DNA of 64,000 bases, from NCBI RefSeq assembly GCF_024112395.2, contig NZ_CP078013.2:5612501-5676500 (forward strand), read 5' to 3'. The notes beneath the pieces were generated by a model. The model was given only the letters and a program-made list of their open reading frames with translations. It ran no database searches and was not told where the DNA came from. The position numbers were made by a program, and so were the translations under genes. The DNA comes from Pseudomonas pergaminensis (lineage in GTDB: Bacteria > Pseudomonadota > Gammaproteobacteria > Pseudomonadales > Pseudomonadaceae). Shown here piece after piece: positions 11,523 to 19,599 of this stretch (positions are counted from its first letter, which is position 1; each line of letters begins with the position of its first letter).

Positions 11523-11867
11523 ATGAGTCAGCCCAAGCTTCTTGATACTCCGCTCTACTCGCTCCTGCATAAAGACGATATTCGAGGCTTTAATCAGGAA
11601 CGCCCTAAAGACGGCGTCATCGACATGCGCGGTGGCGACTTCCGTGGTTTGGACCTGCGTGAGCTGAACGCCAGCGGCGTGGATTTTACCGACGCCTATT
11701 TTCGCTCCGCCGATTTGCGCGGCCTGGATTTGCGTGACTGCCCGCTGGAAGGTGCAAGCCTGGCCCATGCACAGATCTCCGGGACCTACTTCCCGCCAGA
11801 ACTGACCGCCGATGAAATCCTCATGTCGGTCAATTTCGGCACTCGCCTGCGCTACCGCACTCGCTAA
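11523..11867 (+). CDS. Pentapeptide-repeat protein
   Basis: 114 residues. The middle carries consecutive A(D/N)LxX-type pentapeptides (GGDFR GLDLR ELNAS GVDFT DAYFR SADLR GLDLR DCPLE GASLA HAQIS), enough for about two turns of a right-handed beta-helix. The N-terminal 30 residues and the last 25 are non-repeat. The family is widespread and mostly of unknown function; some members mimic DNA and bind gyrase. No signal peptide. The ATG follows a GGAGTCGCCGTC leader, and a TATAAT lies at 11487-11492. Confidence 0.82.
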   Translation: MSQPKLLDTPLYSLLHKDDIRGFNQERPKDGVIDMRGGDFRGLDLRELNASGVDFTDAYFRSADLRGLDLRDCPLEGASLAHAQISGTYFPPELTADEILMSVNFGTRLRYRTR

Positions 11868-12060
11868 ATCCCTCTGCAACAGCCCCGGTTTCGCGAAAGC
11901 GTGCCGGGGACATCCCGCCTGCCTGATCTCCCCATCCTTATATGTCTTTAGGCCGATTCCGACTAAAGAACTACGCTTTTCCTACTGAGCGCTACACTCC
12001 TGTTCAGGCTTGCCTGGTCACGATACCCACCGCACCATTCGGCCGTCGCAAGGAGGCTTG

Positions 12061-12333
12061 ATGAACGATGAGCTGCAACACCTGAAAAACCTTGGCAAGA
12101 CGTCAGCACAGTGGCTGCATGCGGTGGGCATTCACAGTGCGTCCGATTTGCGTCGCCTGGGTGCCGTCGATGCGTACAGAGCTGTGCGCACTCGCGGGTT
12201 TCGCGCCTCTAAAGTGCTGCTATATGCCATCGAAGGGGCGTTGATGGATGTGCACTGGAACGATATCCCGGCCGAGCGCAAGGAGGCGCTGAACCGACAA
12301 TTGGACGCGATATCGACGCGTCAGAAAAATTAG
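12061..12333 (+). CDS. TfoX C-terminal-domain protein
   Basis: 90 residues, starting at the ATG just after AAGGAGGCTTG, an almost perfect ribosome binding site; an earlier in-frame ATG at 12010 lacks one. The protein matches the C-terminal domain of TfoX/Sxy (helix-hairpin-helix-like: LKNLGKTSAQWLHAVGIHS) without the N-terminal domain. TfoX regulates competence in Haemophilus and Vibrio. Stand-alone C-terminal domains are common in pseudomonads and their role is unknown. It lies between the pentapeptide gene and the prrF promoter. Confidence 0.8.
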   Translation: MNDELQHLKNLGKTSAQWLHAVGIHSASDLRRLGAVDAYRAVRTRGFRASKVLLYAIEGALMDVHWNDIPAERKEALNRQLDAISTRQKN

Positions 12334-12411
12334 ATCGCCCACAAAACCCAGCATTCACAGGCATTACGAACACCCGTTTGAGAAAACGCGGAGATCATGC
12401 AAAAACAAATG

Positions 12412-12443
12412 TTGACTCTCAAATGAGAATCGTTATGATTATC
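12412..12443 (+). promoter_or_regulatory. Fur-regulated promoter of prrF
   Basis: -35 TTGACT (12412-12417), 16-base spacer, -10 TATGAT (12434-12439). A Fur box covers 12425-12443 and matches the 19-base consensus at 14 positions by my count. The box overlaps the -10, so iron-loaded Fur should block transcription. Confidence 0.85.
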
Positions 12444-12445
12444 AC

Positions 12446-12558
12446 AACTGGTCGCGAGATCAGCCGATAACTGAAAGACCATTGGTTCGGACTCTCAGAT
12501 TATCTCCTCATCAGGCTAATCACGGTTATTTGACCCGGCTCTTGCCGGGTCTTTTTTT
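12446..12558 (+). ncRNA. prrF: PrrF iron-responsive small RNA
   Basis: About 113 bases starting near 12446 at CAACTGGTCGCGAG, a 5' end I recognise from PrrF1/PrrF2. The conserved unpaired core TCTCCTCATCAGGCTAATCA (about 12503-12522) is the antisense seed that in P. aeruginosa represses mRNAs for iron-containing proteins. It ends in a strong intrinsic terminator. Its position beside the haem-uptake genes matches P. aeruginosa, but only one copy is present, so a PrrH-type read-through RNA cannot form. It faces hmuV tail to tail. Confidence 0.93.
12532..12558 (+). terminator. Terminator of prrF
   Basis: Stem GACCCGGC/GCCGGGTC (12532-12539 with 12544-12551), loop TCTT, then seven Ts. Confidence 0.95.
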
Positions 12559-12592
12559 GCCTATGGAAAAGCCGTCTAGAGAAAAGCCGATT

Positions 12593-13360
12593 TCAGCGCG
12601 CAATGATCAGCGGATGCCCGCGCTCCGGGTGGGGTTGTACTAGCACATCCAGGCCAAATACAGCCTTCAGCGGCTCAGGCTGCATGACTTGCGCCGGCGT
12701 ATCCAGCGCGTGGGGACGACCCGCCTCCAGCAGCAGGATACGATCACAGTAACGCGCAGCCAGGTTCAGGTCGTGAAGGATCACCAGCACCGCTGCGCCG
12801 CGATCGGCAAAGGTACGAATGGCCTGCAAGGTCGTGTGCTGATGCAACGGGTCCAGCATCGAAGTGGGCTCATCCAGCAACAATGTTTGCCCCGCTTCGC
12901 CCGGCCATAACTGCGCAAGTACCCGCGCCAGGTGCACTCGCTGTCGCTCGCCACCGGACAAGGCCAGGTAGCTGCGACCGCTCAGGTGGCTGACATCTGC
13001 CGCCTGCAGGGCCGCCTCGATAATCTCGTCATCACGCACGCGCCCGGTCTGGTGAGGCAAGCGCCCCATGCCAACAACCTCTTCTACACGGAAAGCGAAG
13101 TCCAGCGTCGAGCTCTGCGGCAATACCGCCAGGCGCTGCGCCCGCTGCGCGCCACTCCACTCGCTCAACGGGCGCTGATCCAGCCACACATTGCCGTGGT
13201 CGGGTGGCAACTCACCGCACAATGCCCCCAGCAACGTACTCTTGCCCGCACCATTGGGACCCAGCACACCGAGCACTTGGCCTGGCAGTAGATCAAGCGT
13301 GACCGCTGCCAACACCGTCTTTCGGCCGCGACAGATCTGCAAGTCTTCCACACGCAGCAT
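12593..13360 (-). CDS. hmuV: Haem ABC transporter ATP-binding protein
   Basis: 255 residues. Walker [10 protein letters not shown], signature [18 protein letters not shown], Walker [13 protein letters not shown] and the H-loop ILHDLN are all intact. It powers import of haem from periplasm to cytoplasm together with HmuT and HmuU. Its start codon shares a base with the hmuU stop. In P. aeruginosa the equivalent genes are phuTUV. A PhuW-like gene is not found downstream. Confidence 0.93.
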   Translation of the reverse strand: MLRVEDLQICRGRKTVLAAVTLDLLPGQVLGVLGPNGAGKSTLLGALCGELPPDHGNVWLDQRPLSEWSGAQRAQRLAVLPQSSTLDFAFRVEEVVGMGRLPHQTGRVRDDEIIEAALQAADVSHLSGRSYLALSGGERQRVHLARVLAQLWPGEAGQTLLLDEPTSMLDPLHQHTTLQAIRTFADRGAAVLVILHDLNLAARYCDRILLLEAGRPHALDTPAQVMQPEPLKAVFGLDVLVQPHPERGHPLIIAR

Positions 13361-14397
13361 CAGGCACGCCCCCGCAACAACAGGTAAAGAAAAAACGGCG
13401 CGCCGATAAACGCTGTGACGATACCGATTGGCAATTCGGCCGGTGCCAAGGCGAGGCGCGCAACCAGATCGGCAAACAACAGCAGGCTCGCACCCGCCAG
13501 GACCGACGCCGGTAACAGCACGCGATGATCAGGCCCCGCCAGCAAACGCACCAGGTGTGGTACCACCAGCCCGACGAAACCGATCATGCCCGCGGCGGCC
13601 ACTGCGGCGCCTACACCGAGTGCCGTGCAGAGGACCAACTCGCGCTTGAGCCCTTCCACGTCGATACCGAGGTGATTGGCCTCTGACTCGCCGAGCAGCA
13701 ACGCATTCAGCGCTTTGGCCCGGCGCGGCAACCACAGCGCCACGCCAGCACTCACGAGCAGCAGGGGCCATAACCGCGAATAGCTGGCGCCGTTGAGGCT
13801 GCCCAGGTTCCAAAATGTCAGGGTACGCAAGGTGGCGTCGTCGGCGAGGTAGGTAAACAAGCCCACTGCCGAACTGGCGAGGGCTGTCAGGGCGATGCCG
13901 GCGAGCAACATGGTCGCGACGTTTGTCTGGCCGTTGCGTCGGCCCAGTCGATAGACCAGCGCAGTAACCCCCAGGCCACCGAGGAATGCGCACAGTGACA
14001 AAAGATATGGCCCGAACGCGTCCGGCAAACCACCGAAAATCGAACCCCCGACAATCGCCACCGCCGCCCCCAGCGCGGCACCGCTGGACACCCCGACCAA
14101 CCCGGGGTCAGCCAAAGGGTTGCGGAACAACCCCTGCATTGCCACGCCCGACAGAGCCAACACACCACCGACGGCCAACCCCAGTAACGTACGGGGCAAA
14201 CGGATCTGCCCCAGGATCAACTCGGCTTGCTCCAGCCCTTGGGCTTCGATCGGCATGCCCAGCAACCGCAACGCCGCCTTGAGCGTATCCAGCAAGGGCA
14301 AGCTGACCGGCCCCAACGCCAGCGAAAGCCAAATAGCCAATACACACAGCAGCGCCAACCCAACAAACAGCGTCTTCGGTTTAACCAGAGTGGTCAT
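13360..14397 (-). CDS. hmuU: Haem ABC transporter permease (FecCD family)
   Basis: 345 residues and about ten hydrophobic helices. It shows the FecCD/BtuC pattern, including [18 protein letters not shown] near residue 70 and the coupling-helix region [17 protein letters not shown] near 280. It forms the inner-membrane channel for haem. It overlaps hmuT upstream by 4 bases and hmuV downstream by 1 base, an operon with tight coupling. Confidence 0.93.
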   Translation of the reverse strand: MTTLVKPKTLFVGLALLCVLAIWLSLALGPVSLPLLDTLKAALRLLGMPIEAQGLEQAELILGQIRLPRTLLGLAVGGVLALSGVAMQGLFRNPLADPGLVGVSSGAALGAAVAIVGGSIFGGLPDAFGPYLLSLCAFLGGLGVTALVYRLGRRNGQTNVATMLLAGIALTALASSAVGLFTYLADDATLRTLTFWNLGSLNGASYSRLWPLLLVSAGVALWLPRRAKALNALLLGESEANHLGIDVEGLKRELVLCTALGVGAAVAAAGMIGFVGLVVPHLVRLLAGPDHRVLLPASVLAGASLLLFADLVARLALAPAELPIGIVTAFIGAPFFLYLLLRGRA

Positions 14398-15272
14398 GGG
14401 GCAGGCTTGGCCTGGGACGGATAAAAGCCGGCAGACAGGTCCGCGAGACTTTGCGGCAGGCGCGGTCCAAGCCCGCCGACCAGCAGGGTGGGATCGACCT
14501 CAAACACTCGTCCGCTCTTGGCCGCCGGCGTGGACGCCAAAATCGGGTTTTCCTTGAACAGTGCGGCCCGCGCCGCATCACCGGTCAGGGCACGATCGGC
14601 AAACACCAGCACATCCGGGCTCAACCCTGCCAACGACTCCACCGAAAACGGCTTGTAGCCGGTGTGGGTCGCCAGGTTGCGCCCGCCAGCCTGTTGCAAC
14701 ATCCAATCAGCCGCCGTGTCTCTGCCCGCGATCAGTGGCTTGCCGCCTGCATGGCCGAGCAACAGCAACACGCCTGGCGCCTTTTGCGTGGACTGGGCCT
14801 TGGTCACCCAGCGTTTCTGCTGGTCCAGCGCCTGCTCATATCCAGTAAACAATTCGTTGGCCTTGGCTTCATTACCCAGCAACTTGCCCAAATGCTGAAG
14901 GTTGCCTTTCAACGTCGGCAGGTCCGGCTGCGCCGAGAACATTTCCACCTGCACACCCGCGTTGCGAATCTGCGCCAGCACCGGCGGCGGGCCCATTTCC
15001 TCAGTGCCAACCAGTACCTGCGGGCGCAGACTCAGAATGCCCTCCGCCGATAATTGCCGCTGATAGCCAATGCTCGGCAACGCCTTGAGTGACGCCGGGT
15101 GTTGACTGGTGGTATCCACGCCCACCAACTTCGACTCACCGCCCAGGGCCGTCACCCATTCCGACAGCGCCCCACCGGCACTCACCCAGCGGTGTGGCAG
15201 TTCAGAGGCTTGAGCCCCGTAGTTGACCAGCAGTCCGACAACAAGCGCGATAGCGCTGGCACTCAGGCGCAT
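14394..15272 (-). CDS. hmuT: Periplasmic haem-binding protein of the haem ABC importer
   Basis: 292 residues from the ATG at 15272, chosen because GGAAGGAA lies about 9 bases upstream; the in-frame ATG at 15290 has no such site. A signal peptide ends near GAQA (about residue 22). The rest is a PBP class III (BtuF/TroA-like) haem binder. Candidate haem-ligand tyrosines are in SIGYQRQLS and HTGYKPFS. It is first in hmuTUV. No haem receptor (hmuR/phuR) and no cytoplasmic carrier (phuS) are next to it. Confidence 0.92.
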   Translation of the reverse strand: MRLSASAIALVVGLLVNYGAQASELPHRWVSAGGALSEWVTALGGESKLVGVDTTSQHPASLKALPSIGYQRQLSAEGILSLRPQVLVGTEEMGPPPVLAQIRNAGVQVEMFSAQPDLPTLKGNLQHLGKLLGNEAKANELFTGYEQALDQQKRWVTKAQSTQKAPGVLLLLGHAGGKPLIAGRDTAADWMLQQAGGRNLATHTGYKPFSVESLAGLSPDVLVFADRALTGDAARAALFKENPILASTPAAKSGRVFEVDPTLLVGGLGPRLPQSLADLSAGFYPSQAKPAP

Positions 15273-15385
15273 AACAGGGTTTCCTTCCAAGGGCAGGGCT
15301 GCTCAAGCACTCATCGATGTGACAGGAAACGCCCGCCTGGCATCGTATAAAGCGCCCGGTCAGCTAACGGGCGAAGCCGGCATTT

Positions 15386-15404
15386 GATAATTGTTTGCAT
15401 TTGA
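15386..15404. promoter_or_regulatory. Possible Fur box upstream of hmuT and the Rieske gene
   Basis: GATAATTGTTTGCATTTGA matches the 19-base Fur consensus at 11 positions by my count, in a short AT-rich patch between the divergent hmuT and Rieske genes. It is weaker than the prrF box. Iron control of hmuTUV would be expected, which raises its likelihood. Confidence 0.35.
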
Positions 15405-15429
15405 ACGTCAAGGCACTTAAAGGATTGAA

Positions 15430-15747
15430 ATGAAGTTTCTCTGCCCCTCCGACGACCTCGCACCCAACTGCAGCCTCGGTTTTGATATCGACGGTTGCAA
15501 GCTGTTGGCCGTGCGACGGGACGGCATTGCCTACTTCTACATCAACCGCTGCCCCCATCGTGGCATCCCACTGGAATGGCAACCCGACCGATTTCTCGAC
15601 GCCAGCGCCAGCCTGATCCAGTGCGCCACCCACGGCGCGCTGTTCCTGATCGAGAGCGGCGAGTGCATTGCCGGCCCCTGCGCCGGCCAAAGCCTCACCG
15701 CCCTGCCCGGCCGCGAAGACGCCCAAGGCCTGTGGGTCGACCTCTAG
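15430..15747 (+). CDS. Small Rieske [2Fe-2S] ferredoxin-like protein
   Basis: 105 residues. The Rieske ligands are intact as C41-P-H43 and C65-A-T-H68, separated by 21 residues, in a single-domain protein with no membrane anchor or signal. Such stand-alone Rieske proteins act as soluble electron carriers; the partner here is unknown. It diverges from the haem importer and ends against sfsA, the two stop codons sharing CTAG. Being an iron-sulfur protein beside prrF and hmuTUV fits an iron theme, which is inference. Confidence 0.88.
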   Translation: MKFLCPSDDLAPNCSLGFDIDGCKLLAVRRDGIAYFYINRCPHRGIPLEWQPDRFLDASASLIQCATHGALFLIESGECIAGPCAGQSLTALPGREDAQGLWVDL

Positions 15748-16454
15748 TCGATCAACACGTCCAGCCGCCGGTCCACACAGATTTCTTCGGCTGTCACCCG
15801 CACGCCATACGCCAGCACTTCTACCCCCGCCGCCTTGGCTTCGCGCAGGGCAGCAGCATAGCCGGCATCGATTTCCACCGCCGGGCGCACGGCGTCAATC
15901 CCGGAGAGATTGACGCAGTACAACTGCACCGCACGCACACCCTCCCGCGCCAGATGGGCCAATTCGCGCAAATGCTTGGCACCGCGCTGGGTGACTGCGT
16001 CGGGAAAAGCTGCAACCGCAGAGCCATCAAACCCCAGGGTCACACTTTTAACCTCGACGTAGGCCGCGCCGTCGGGATAGTCCAGGCGAAAGTCGATGCG
16101 GCTTTTCTCCTGACCGTATGGCACTTCACGCTTCAACGCGGTAAAGCCGTTGAGTTCAGTGATGACCCCAGCCAGCAGCGCCTCCTCGACCAGCTGATTG
16201 GCACGCGCCGTGTTCACGCACGCCAAGCGGCCCTGAGGCGTCTCGGCAACTTCCCAAGTGCCGGGCAACTTGCGCTTGGGGTCATTGGAGCGACTGAACC
16301 ACACCTGCCCGCCTTCAACCATGCAATTGAGCATCGAGCCGGTGTTGGGGCAGTGAATGGTGAGGAATTCGCCGGTAACGGTTTCGATATCGGTAAGAAA
16401 ACGCTTGTAGCGACGAATCAGCCGCGCTTCTTCGAGGGGAGGATTAAAGCGCAT
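15744..16454 (-). CDS. sfsA: SfsA, DNA/RNA-binding nuclease family protein
   Basis: 236 residues, the family's usual length. It starts [20 protein letters not shown], an OB-like N-terminal segment, and has a PD-(D/E)XK-type nuclease core ([20 protein letters not shown]). E. coli SfsA was first named for sugar-fermentation stimulation and later shown to have nuclease activity. Its start overlaps the stop of the aminotransferase gene by one base. Confidence 0.93.
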   Translation of the reverse strand: MRFNPPLEEARLIRRYKRFLTDIETVTGEFLTIHCPNTGSMLNCMVEGGQVWFSRSNDPKRKLPGTWEVAETPQGRLACVNTARANQLVEEALLAGVITELNGFTALKREVPYGQEKSRIDFRLDYPDGAAYVEVKSVTLGFDGSAVAAFPDAVTQRGAKHLRELAHLAREGVRAVQLYCVNLSGIDAVRPAVEIDAGYAAALREAKAAGVEVLAYGVRVTAEEICVDRRLDVLID

Positions 16455-17626
16455 CAGCCTTGCCAGCTCCGCAAGCCACGGGCGATTCGCTCTACCGCCT
16501 CCTGTAGCCGATCGAGGTTTTGCGTGTAGGCAAAGCGCACATGATGGCCCGCTTGATAGCGACCGAAATCCAGGCCAGGGGTAAAGGCCACATGCTCGGT
16601 TTCGAGGAAATGCCGGCAGAATGCGAAGGCATCACCGCCAAACGCGCTGATATCAGCGTACAAATAGAACGCCCCTTCCGGCTCGACGGCAATGCCAAAC
16701 CCCAGCTCGCGCAAGGCAGGCAGCAAGAAGTCGCGACGACGGCCGAATTCGGCGCGGCGCTCTTCCAGAATGCTCAGTGTCTGCGGGGTAAAACAAGCCA
16801 GGGCCGCGTGCTGGGCCATGCTTGGCGCACTGATGTAGAGGTTTTGCGCCAATTTCTCCAACTCCCCCACTGCGGCCGGGGGCGCGACCAGCCAACCCAG
16901 GCGCCAGCCCGTCATGCCGAAATACTTCGAAAAACTATTCAGCACAAACGCCTCGTCGTCGACTTCCAGCACGCTGGCCGCGTCCGTGCCGTAGGTGAGG
17001 CCGTGGTAAATCTCGTCCACCACCAGGTGGCCATTGCGTGCCTTGATGGCGGCAGAGAGCCCAGCCAATTCGTCACGGGTGAGGATCGTCCCGGTCGGGT
17101 TGGCCGGGGAGGCCACCAACGCGCCGACACTGTCCTGATCCCAGTGCTTGGCCACTAGGTCGGCAGTCAACTGGTAACGCACCTCTGGGCCGACCGGCAC
17201 CAGCTGGGCTGCGCCCTCCACCAGGCGCAGGAAGTGACGATTGCACGGGTAGCCGGGGTCGGCGAGCAGCCAATGCTTGCCCGGGTCCACCAACAAGCTG
17301 CTGGCCAGCAGCAATGCGCCAGAACCACCCGGTGTGATCAAAATACGCTCGGGGTCGACGTTGAGACCGTAGCGCTGCTGATAGAAACCGCTGATAGCTT
17401 CGCGCAGTTCCGGCAGGCCACGGGCCGCGGTGTAGCGCGTCTTGCCGTTGGCCAACGCTGCCTGGCCGGCCTGAATGATGGGCTCGGCAGTGGTGAAGTC
17501 CGGCTCGCCGATTTCCAGGTGGATCACATCATGGCCGGCGGCCTGCAGCTCATTGGCCCGCGCCAGCAATGCCATGACATGAAAAGGTTCGATGGCGCGA
17601 CTGCGCGCACTGTAGGGCTGAGCCAT
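16454..17626 (-). CDS. Pyridoxal-phosphate-dependent aminotransferase (class I/II)
   Basis: 390 residues, fold-type I. The PLP-binding lysine lies in [17 protein letters not shown]; the ASPANPTGT loop and the substrate-carboxylate-binding arginine near HHVRFAYTQ are present. It resembles the aspartate/alanine aminotransferase-like enzymes of COG0436, but the substrate cannot be decided from sequence. It forms a two-gene unit with sfsA and is divergent from dksA across a 319-bp gap. Confidence 0.85.
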   Translation of the reverse strand: MAQPYSARSRAIEPFHVMALLARANELQAAGHDVIHLEIGEPDFTTAEPIIQAGQAALANGKTRYTAARGLPELREAISGFYQQRYGLNVDPERILITPGGSGALLLASSLLVDPGKHWLLADPGYPCNRHFLRLVEGAAQLVPVGPEVRYQLTADLVAKHWDQDSVGALVASPANPTGTILTRDELAGLSAAIKARNGHLVVDEIYHGLTYGTDAASVLEVDDEAFVLNSFSKYFGMTGWRLGWLVAPPAAVGELEKLAQNLYISAPSMAQHAALACFTPQTLSILEERRAEFGRRRDFLLPALRELGFGIAVEPEGAFYLYADISAFGGDAFAFCRHFLETEHVAFTPGLDFGRYQAGHHVRFAYTQNLDRLQEAVERIARGLRSWQG

Positions 17627-17945
17627 TAGCCTTCCTTAACGGTGAGGACAAAATCTGGATTCTACCGAACCCGCGCCGTAAAACATGCTCTATTGCCTGC
17701 CCGGCGGCATGTGCCGGCCGGGCAAGCGCCGGCAAAACGACTAAAATCAACATTCGAGGCAACACATACCCAGCAACGACGGGCTGATGCAGTTTGCAAC
17801 CCCATTGCCGTGGGCCTCGACAACCGGGAGTGGCGCACCCCGAATCTATCTGGTAAGTTCGCCCGCTTGCAGCCGCAGGGCCGGCAGGTGTCGGTGACGT
17901 TGCAATCCTGCGCAATGGATTAGAAGAGTGAGAGGCGGTCTATTC
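17627..17945. other. Intergenic region between the aminotransferase and dksA
   Basis: A 319-bp divergent gap. It holds a strong GC-rich inverted repeat at about 17698-17724 (TGCCCGG...CCGGGCA around a GGCA/TGCC inner pair). No convincing coding frame, T-tract or well-spaced promoter hexamers were found by eye. It should contain both start regions. Confidence 0.5.
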
Positions 17946-18389
17946 ATGTCCACCCAAGCAAAGCAACAGCAGACTCAAGGCCTCAACGGCTTCGAACCTT
18001 ACGTAGAAAAGAAAGGTGAGGAGTACATGGGCGAGCCCATGCGCGAGCACTTCACCAAGATCCTGAACAAGTGGAAACAGGACTTGATGCAGGAGGTCGA
18101 CCGTACGGTTGACCATATGAAGGACGAAGCAGCCAACTTCCCTGACCCGGCCGACCGTGCGAGCCAGGAAGAAGAATTCGCCCTTGAACTGCGCGCCCGT
18201 GATCGCGAGCGCAAGTTGATCAAGAAGATCGACAAGACGCTGCAGCTGATCAAGGACGAAGAATACGGCTGGTGCGAATCCTGCGGCGTCGAGATTGGTA
18301 TTCGTCGCCTGGAAGCCCGCCCAACCGCGGACCTCTGCGTAGACTGCAAGACCTTGGCCGAAATCAAGGAAAAACAGGTCGGCAAGTAA
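17946..18389 (+). CDS. dksA: RNA polymerase-binding transcription factor DksA
   Basis: 147 residues from the ATG at 17946, preceded by GAGAGGCGG; an in-frame ATG at 17928 is poorly placed. DksA enters the RNA polymerase secondary channel and works with ppGpp in the stringent response. The coiled-coil tip aspartates are D67 and D70 (FPDPADRAS). The four-cysteine zinc finger is complete: C110, C113, C131, C134, so this is the zinc-binding paralogue rather than the cysteine-poor DksA2. gluQ follows after a terminator. Confidence 0.97.
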   Translation: MSTQAKQQQTQGLNGFEPYVEKKGEEYMGEPMREHFTKILNKWKQDLMQEVDRTVDHMKDEAANFPDPADRASQEEEFALELRARDRERKLIKKIDKTLQLIKDEEYGWCESCGVEIGIRRLEARPTADLCVDCKTLAEIKEKQVGK

Positions 18390-18407
18390 TCCAGCCGAGC
18401 TGAACGA

Positions 18408-18433
18408 ATGGGGCGTGCAAACGCCCCATTTTT
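18408..18433 (+). terminator. Terminator after dksA
   Basis: Nine-base-pair stem ATGGGGCGT/ACGCCCCAT, loop GCAA, then a T-run. It lies about 18 bases past the dksA stop and should limit read-through into gluQ. Confidence 0.9.
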
Positions 18434-18472
18434 GTTTCTGGCGTTTACCGAATTTCCAGTAGTATCCGGCCC

Positions 18473-19360
18473 ATGACAGCCTCTACCTATATTGGGCGTT
18501 TCGCCCCCACACCCAGCGGCCATTTGCATTTTGGCTCCCTGGTCGCCGCCCTCGCCTCCTACCTCGACGCCCGCGCCAACCAAGGCCGCTGGCTGATGCG
18601 CATGGAAGACCTCGACCCGCCGCGCGAAGAGCCCGGTGCCCAGGCGGCAATCCTGCATGCCCTGGAAAGCTATGGCTTCGAGTGGGACGGTGAATTGGTC
18701 CGACAAAGCGAGCGGCATGAAGCCTACGCCAAAGTGCTTAATGACCTGTTCAACCACGGCCTGGCCTACGCCTGCACCTGCTCGCGCAAACAACTGGAAC
18801 CCTACAACGGCATATACCCGGGCCTATGCCGCAATGCTGGCCACGACCAACAAGATGCCGCCATCCGTTTACGCGTGCCTGAGCTTGAGTACCACTTTAC
18901 CGACCGTGTACAGGGCGAATTCCGACAGCACCTGGGCCGCGATGTAGGCGATTTCGTTATCCGTCGCCGCGACGGCCTCTACGCCTATCAACTGGCCGTC
19001 GTGCTCGACGATGCGTGGCAAGGTGTGACCGATATCGTGCGCGGTGCCGACCTGCTGGACTCGACGCCACGCCAGCTCTACCTGCAAGAACTGCTCGGCC
19101 TGCGCCAACCGCGCTACCTGCACGTGCCGCTGATCATCCAGCCGGACGGCAATAAACTGGGCAAATCCTACCGTTCACCGCCGTTGACACCCGACCAGGC
19201 CACGCCTTTGCTATTGAGAGCCCTGCGCGCCCTCGGCCAGCAACCCGGTGACGAACTGTTGCACGCCAGCCCACGGGAACTGCTGGATTGGGGGATTACG
19301 CACTGGGATGCCACGCGGATACCGCGCACACTCACGCTGGCCGAAGCGCAATTGAGCTGA
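18473..19360 (+). CDS. gluQ: Glutamyl-queuosine tRNA(Asp) synthetase
   Basis: 295 residues, a truncated glutamyl-tRNA synthetase that lacks the anticodon-binding domain. HIGH-like motif is PTPSGHLHFGS; the KMSKS equivalent is NKLGKS. A zinc-site cysteine pattern CTCSRKQLEPY...GLC is present. The enzyme glutamylates queuosine in the anticodon of tRNA-Asp. Its position behind dksA is conserved in many gammaproteobacteria. Confidence 0.95.
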   Translation: MTASTYIGRFAPTPSGHLHFGSLVAALASYLDARANQGRWLMRMEDLDPPREEPGAQAAILHALESYGFEWDGELVRQSERHEAYAKVLNDLFNHGLAYACTCSRKQLEPYNGIYPGLCRNAGHDQQDAAIRLRVPELEYHFTDRVQGEFRQHLGRDVGDFVIRRRDGLYAYQLAVVLDDAWQGVTDIVRGADLLDSTPRQLYLQELLGLRQPRYLHVPLIIQPDGNKLGKSYRSPPLTPDQATPLLLRALRALGQQPGDELLHASPRELLDWGITHWDATRIPRTLTLAEAQLS

Positions 19361-19422
19361 AGGCGCTTGCAGCTTGCCAAGCATCCGTTACCATCGCCGC
19401 ACGTTTTTAGACAGAGGCCAAC

Positions 19423-19599
19423 ATGTACATCTATCGATTGGTCCTGCTGCTGGTCGTCGGGATCTACCTGTTCTCCCCCGCCATCATGGATTGGTGGATC
19501 GACGCCACGGGCGCCTGGTATCGCCCTTATCTGCTGTGGCTGATCCTGATCGTCGTGACTTTCATCCTGCAGAGCCAAAAAGATGCCGATGAGCTTTAG
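19423..19599 (+). CDS. cbrX: CbrX, small hydrophobic protein upstream of cbrA
   Basis: 58 residues, starting MYIYRLVLLLVVGIYLF. Two hydrophobic segments (about residues 4-22 and 37-51) flank a short DWWIDATGAWY loop, so it is probably a hairpin inner-membrane protein. Its last 17 bases overlap the start of cbrA, which points to translational coupling. A small gene in this position, cbrX, has been described in pseudomonads as part of cbrXAB; its biochemical role is unclear to me. Confidence 0.8.
   Translation: MYIYRLVLLLVVGIYLFSPAIMDWWIDATGAWYRPYLLWLILIVVTFILQSQKDADEL

Noticed and set aside
11882..11908. Hairpin CCCCGG/CCGGGG after the pentapeptide gene as a terminator
   Set aside because: No T-run follows and the loop is long.
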